A stretch of 64,000 nucleotides of DNA from CAVWSM01 sp963757805 (GTDB lineage Bacteria > Actinomycetota > Actinomycetes > Jiangellales > Jiangellaceae). The notes under the pieces are model-generated. The model had not been told where the DNA came from. It made no database searches and saw nothing but the letters and a program-made list of their open reading frames with translations. Positions 62,555 through 64,000 of this stretch are shown in pieces. The stretch's first letter is position 1. Each line of letters begins with the position of its first letter. The stretch is from assembly GCA_963757805.1 (NCBI GenBank), contig CAVWSM010000020.1, positions 1 through 64,000 of the forward strand. Direction: 5' to 3'. Both the position numbers and the translations under genes were made by a program.

Positions 62555-62929
62555 TCAGGTCGCGTCGTCGTCGAACCGGGGCGCCGCCGCAGGCCCGGGC
62601 CCGTCGACCGAGCGCGGCGGCTCCGAGGAGCGCGGAGCCTGGGTGGAGCGGGCCGGCTTCGGCTTCTCGTCATCGAGGCCGATGTCGTCCAACCCGTCAA
62701 GAACGTTGCGGCGGATATAGCTGCGCGGGTCGAGGTCGGAGATCTTCAGATCCTGGTCGAGACCGAGTTCCTCGGAGAAGTCCTTGCGTACGCCGCCGAT
62801 CATCCGCCGCAGGTCTCGCATCCACGCGCCTGCCTGCCGGGCCATCCCTGGCAGCCGCTCGGGGCCGAACACGAACAGGGCCACCATGATGACGACAAGC
62901 ACCTCGAGTAAACCGATGTCGCTCAGCAT
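62555..62929 (-). CDS. tatB: Sec-independent translocase TatB
   Basis: A 124-residue Tat subunit that recognises twin-arginine substrates. The N-terminal membrane anchor IGLLEVLVVIMVALFVFGPE is followed by RLPGMARQAGAWMRDLRRMI, an amphipathic helix, then an acidic and Pro-rich tail. FGPE and the following RLP are the typical TatA/B hinge. In actinobacteria tatB sits downstream of sigE, its anti-sigma gene and htrA, matching the RseB-like gene just upstream. Confidence 0.92.
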   Translation of the reverse strand: MLSDIGLLEVLVVIMVALFVFGPERLPGMARQAGAWMRDLRRMIGGVRKDFSEELGLDQDLKISDLDPRSYIRRNVLDGLDDIGLDDEKPKPARSTQAPRSSEPPRSVDGPGPAAAPRFDDDAT

Positions 62930-63001
62930 CGTGACTCTCGCCGTAGTTCGGGGACGGACCCGATCAGAGTAACTGGGCCGCTGGTGACCATTCGTTTCAC
63001 G

Positions 63002-64000
63002 TCACTCGAATGGATTGAGCCACGAGCTGACGCGCTCAACGCCACGACCCACGCGGGCGACCACGCTGTTGTCGGCGGGGGCCCGGTGGGGCAGGTCGCT
63101 GACGATCTCCCCCATCGTCGCCCAGGTCACGTCGCCAACCACCGTGAACACGTATCCATCGGCCGACCAGGTCACCTTGGCAGGCGGGCCGGGCTTGACG
63201 TGCACAGGGGCGCCGCCGAGCCGTCGAGACTCGAAGTCGTCGAGCCGGCGGTTGTCGAGTCGGCCTTCCTGGTAGAACACCGAAACCGCCGACAGGCCGT
63301 CGGTGTAGAGCAGGTGTGTCGCCTCTTGCTCGCCGACGTTGACAGTGCGTACGTCGTAGAGGGTCAGCCCATCGGCAATCGTCTCGGGCACGTCGGGGCC
63401 GTTGCTCGGCACCGAGGCGTCGGCCGGCTCCTTGGCGGTCTCGGCGGTGGGGTCACCCGTGGACCAGCCCTGCGCAACCGTCACGTCGAGGAAGCTGCTG
63501 GTCAGGGTCAGCGCGCCGTCGGGTGCGTAGACCTGACGGCGCAGCAGCAGGCAGGCCTCACGATCGACCCACAGCCGCGCCGCCGGGGAGCCGTCCGGCC
63601 GGGTGACGTCGATGATCTTGGCCGATCGACCGGCCACACTGCCGTAGCCGGCGGCGGTGACCTCGTAGCCGTCGAGCAACAGCTCGACCACCGCGGGGCC
63701 GTCCAGTCCGTCGTGCAGGACGGATGCCTTCGATCCGCCGACGAGGCGGTAGGTGGTGCCGGCGCCCGGCGAGTGGCTCACTTCGGCGATGACCGCCTTG
63801 GTGCCACCTTCGTCCCAGATGGTGACGAACTGGGTGCCGTGGTAGGTCACGGCCGCGCTGCCCGACACCATGCGGCGCAGCATGTCTACGGCATCAGGAG
63901 AGTCGGCCACCCGGCTCGTACGCGGCGTCGGGCTGCTCACCGACCCCTGGGTGGCAGCCGAAGCCGGGCTCGCCAGGACGACGACCAACATGACGACGAG
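63002..64000 (-). CDS. RseB/MucB-like sigma-factor regulatory protein, partial at window edge
   Basis: At least 330 residues, with the 5' end beyond the window. An open signal-peptide-like stretch (LVVVLASPASAA) sits at the edge; a start ATG at 63,991 exists but the preceding in-frame residues are hydrophobic, so the true start is probably further right. The body resembles the two-domain MucB/RseB fold (VTYHGTQFVTIWDEGGTKAV, ARLWVDREACLLLRRQVYAP, GAPVHVKPGPPAKVTWSADG). RseB-like proteins modulate anti-sigma factors for envelope stress; the neighbouring sigE and rseA would lie outside the window. The stop is 72 bp from the tatB start. Confidence 0.7.
   Translation of the reverse strand, partial: LVVMLVVVLASPASAATQGSVSSPTPRTSRVADSPDAVDMLRRMVSGSAAVTYHGTQFVTIWDEGGTKAVIAEVSHSPGAGTTYRLVGGSKASVLHDGLDGPAVVELLLDGYEVTAAGYGSVAGRSAKIIDVTRPDGSPAARLWVDREACLLLRRQVYAPDGALTLTSSFLDVTVAQGWSTGDPTAETAKEPADASVPSNGPDVPETIADGLTLYDVRTVNVGEQEATHLLYTDGLSAVSVFYQEGRLDNRRLDDFESRRLGGAPVHVKPGPPAKVTWSADGYVFTVVGDVTWATMGEIVSDLPHRAPADNSVVARVGRGVERVSSWLNPFE

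Noticed and set aside
1..64000. CRISPR array, prophage or transposase
   Set aside because: No regularly spaced repeats, phage structural genes or transposase domains were seen in the window.

Overview
This is a high-GC actinobacterial (Actinomycetota) chromosome segment. The evidence is strong GC bias at third codon positions, frequent GTG starts, and many genes typical of the phylum: whiB7, uvrD2 with an HRDC domain, mycoredoxin, adnAB, moeZ, DUF3107, UPF0182, PPA1309, DUF2342 and DUF5679. From general knowledge, the order of genes from about 12 to 51 kb resembles the Mycobacterium tuberculosis Rv3193c-Rv3211 neighbourhood, although this is not a mycobacterium I can name. The mrp-tatB-RseB group at the right end resembles the sigE locus of other actinobacteria.

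Left part (1-11.9 kb), accessory. From about 0.3 to 4.6 kb lies a CitA/DcuS-type sensor kinase, its response regulator, a DctA-type dicarboxylate transporter and perhaps an AraC-type regulator fragment. All carry many frameshifts. From 4.7 to 11.4 kb lies one minus-strand set typical of actinobacterial integrative or conjugative elements: GntR/UTRA regulator, XRE-TPR regulator, flavoprotein, two small excisionase-like HTH proteins, a DUF2637 protein and a MobF relaxase. It sits on the 3' side of an initiator tRNA (11,862-11,935), a plausible integration site, but no integrase lies in the window.

Central part (12-52 kb), core genome. It runs from membrane and protease genes (UPF0182, PDZ-Lon protease) and moaE, through zinc protease and Nudix genes, a LuxR-type regulator, a methyltransferase, a ThiF-like protein and an AarF-like kinase. 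Next come whiB7 with its leader, a DNA-repair cluster (uvrD2, adnA, adnB, an alkyltransferase-like protein), redox and Nudix genes, a flippase-like membrane protein, moeZ, an HTH-MurA fusion, a TetR regulator, a ferritin-like protein and a DEAD-box helicase.

Right part (52-64 kb). It holds MarC, PHP phosphoesterase, Nudix and phosphatase genes, a corA magnesium transporter with a leader peptide, an acyltransferase, a frameshifted P1 peptidase, an EamA exporter, a MarR regulator, mrp, tatB and a partial RseB-like gene cut by the window end.

Regulatory signals are unusually legible. They include the complete whiB7 leader (promoter with AT-rich element, 75-codon upstream ORF, hairpin, terminator), a perfect 18-bp palindrome before the HTH-MurA gene, a leader peptide whose stop codon lies in a hairpin before corA, a promoter with an overlapping dyad before an SRPBCC gene, and a cluster of DnaA-box-like sites at 21.0-21.2 kb. 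Several gene ends carry long intergenic hairpins with GATC near their tips; two of these, 47 kb apart, are related in sequence.

Single-base frameshifts occur in at least eight loci. They are dense in the first 4.6 kb and sparse elsewhere. Those in uvrD2 and adnB may be sequence errors; the dense block looks like real decay or a stretch of poor consensus.
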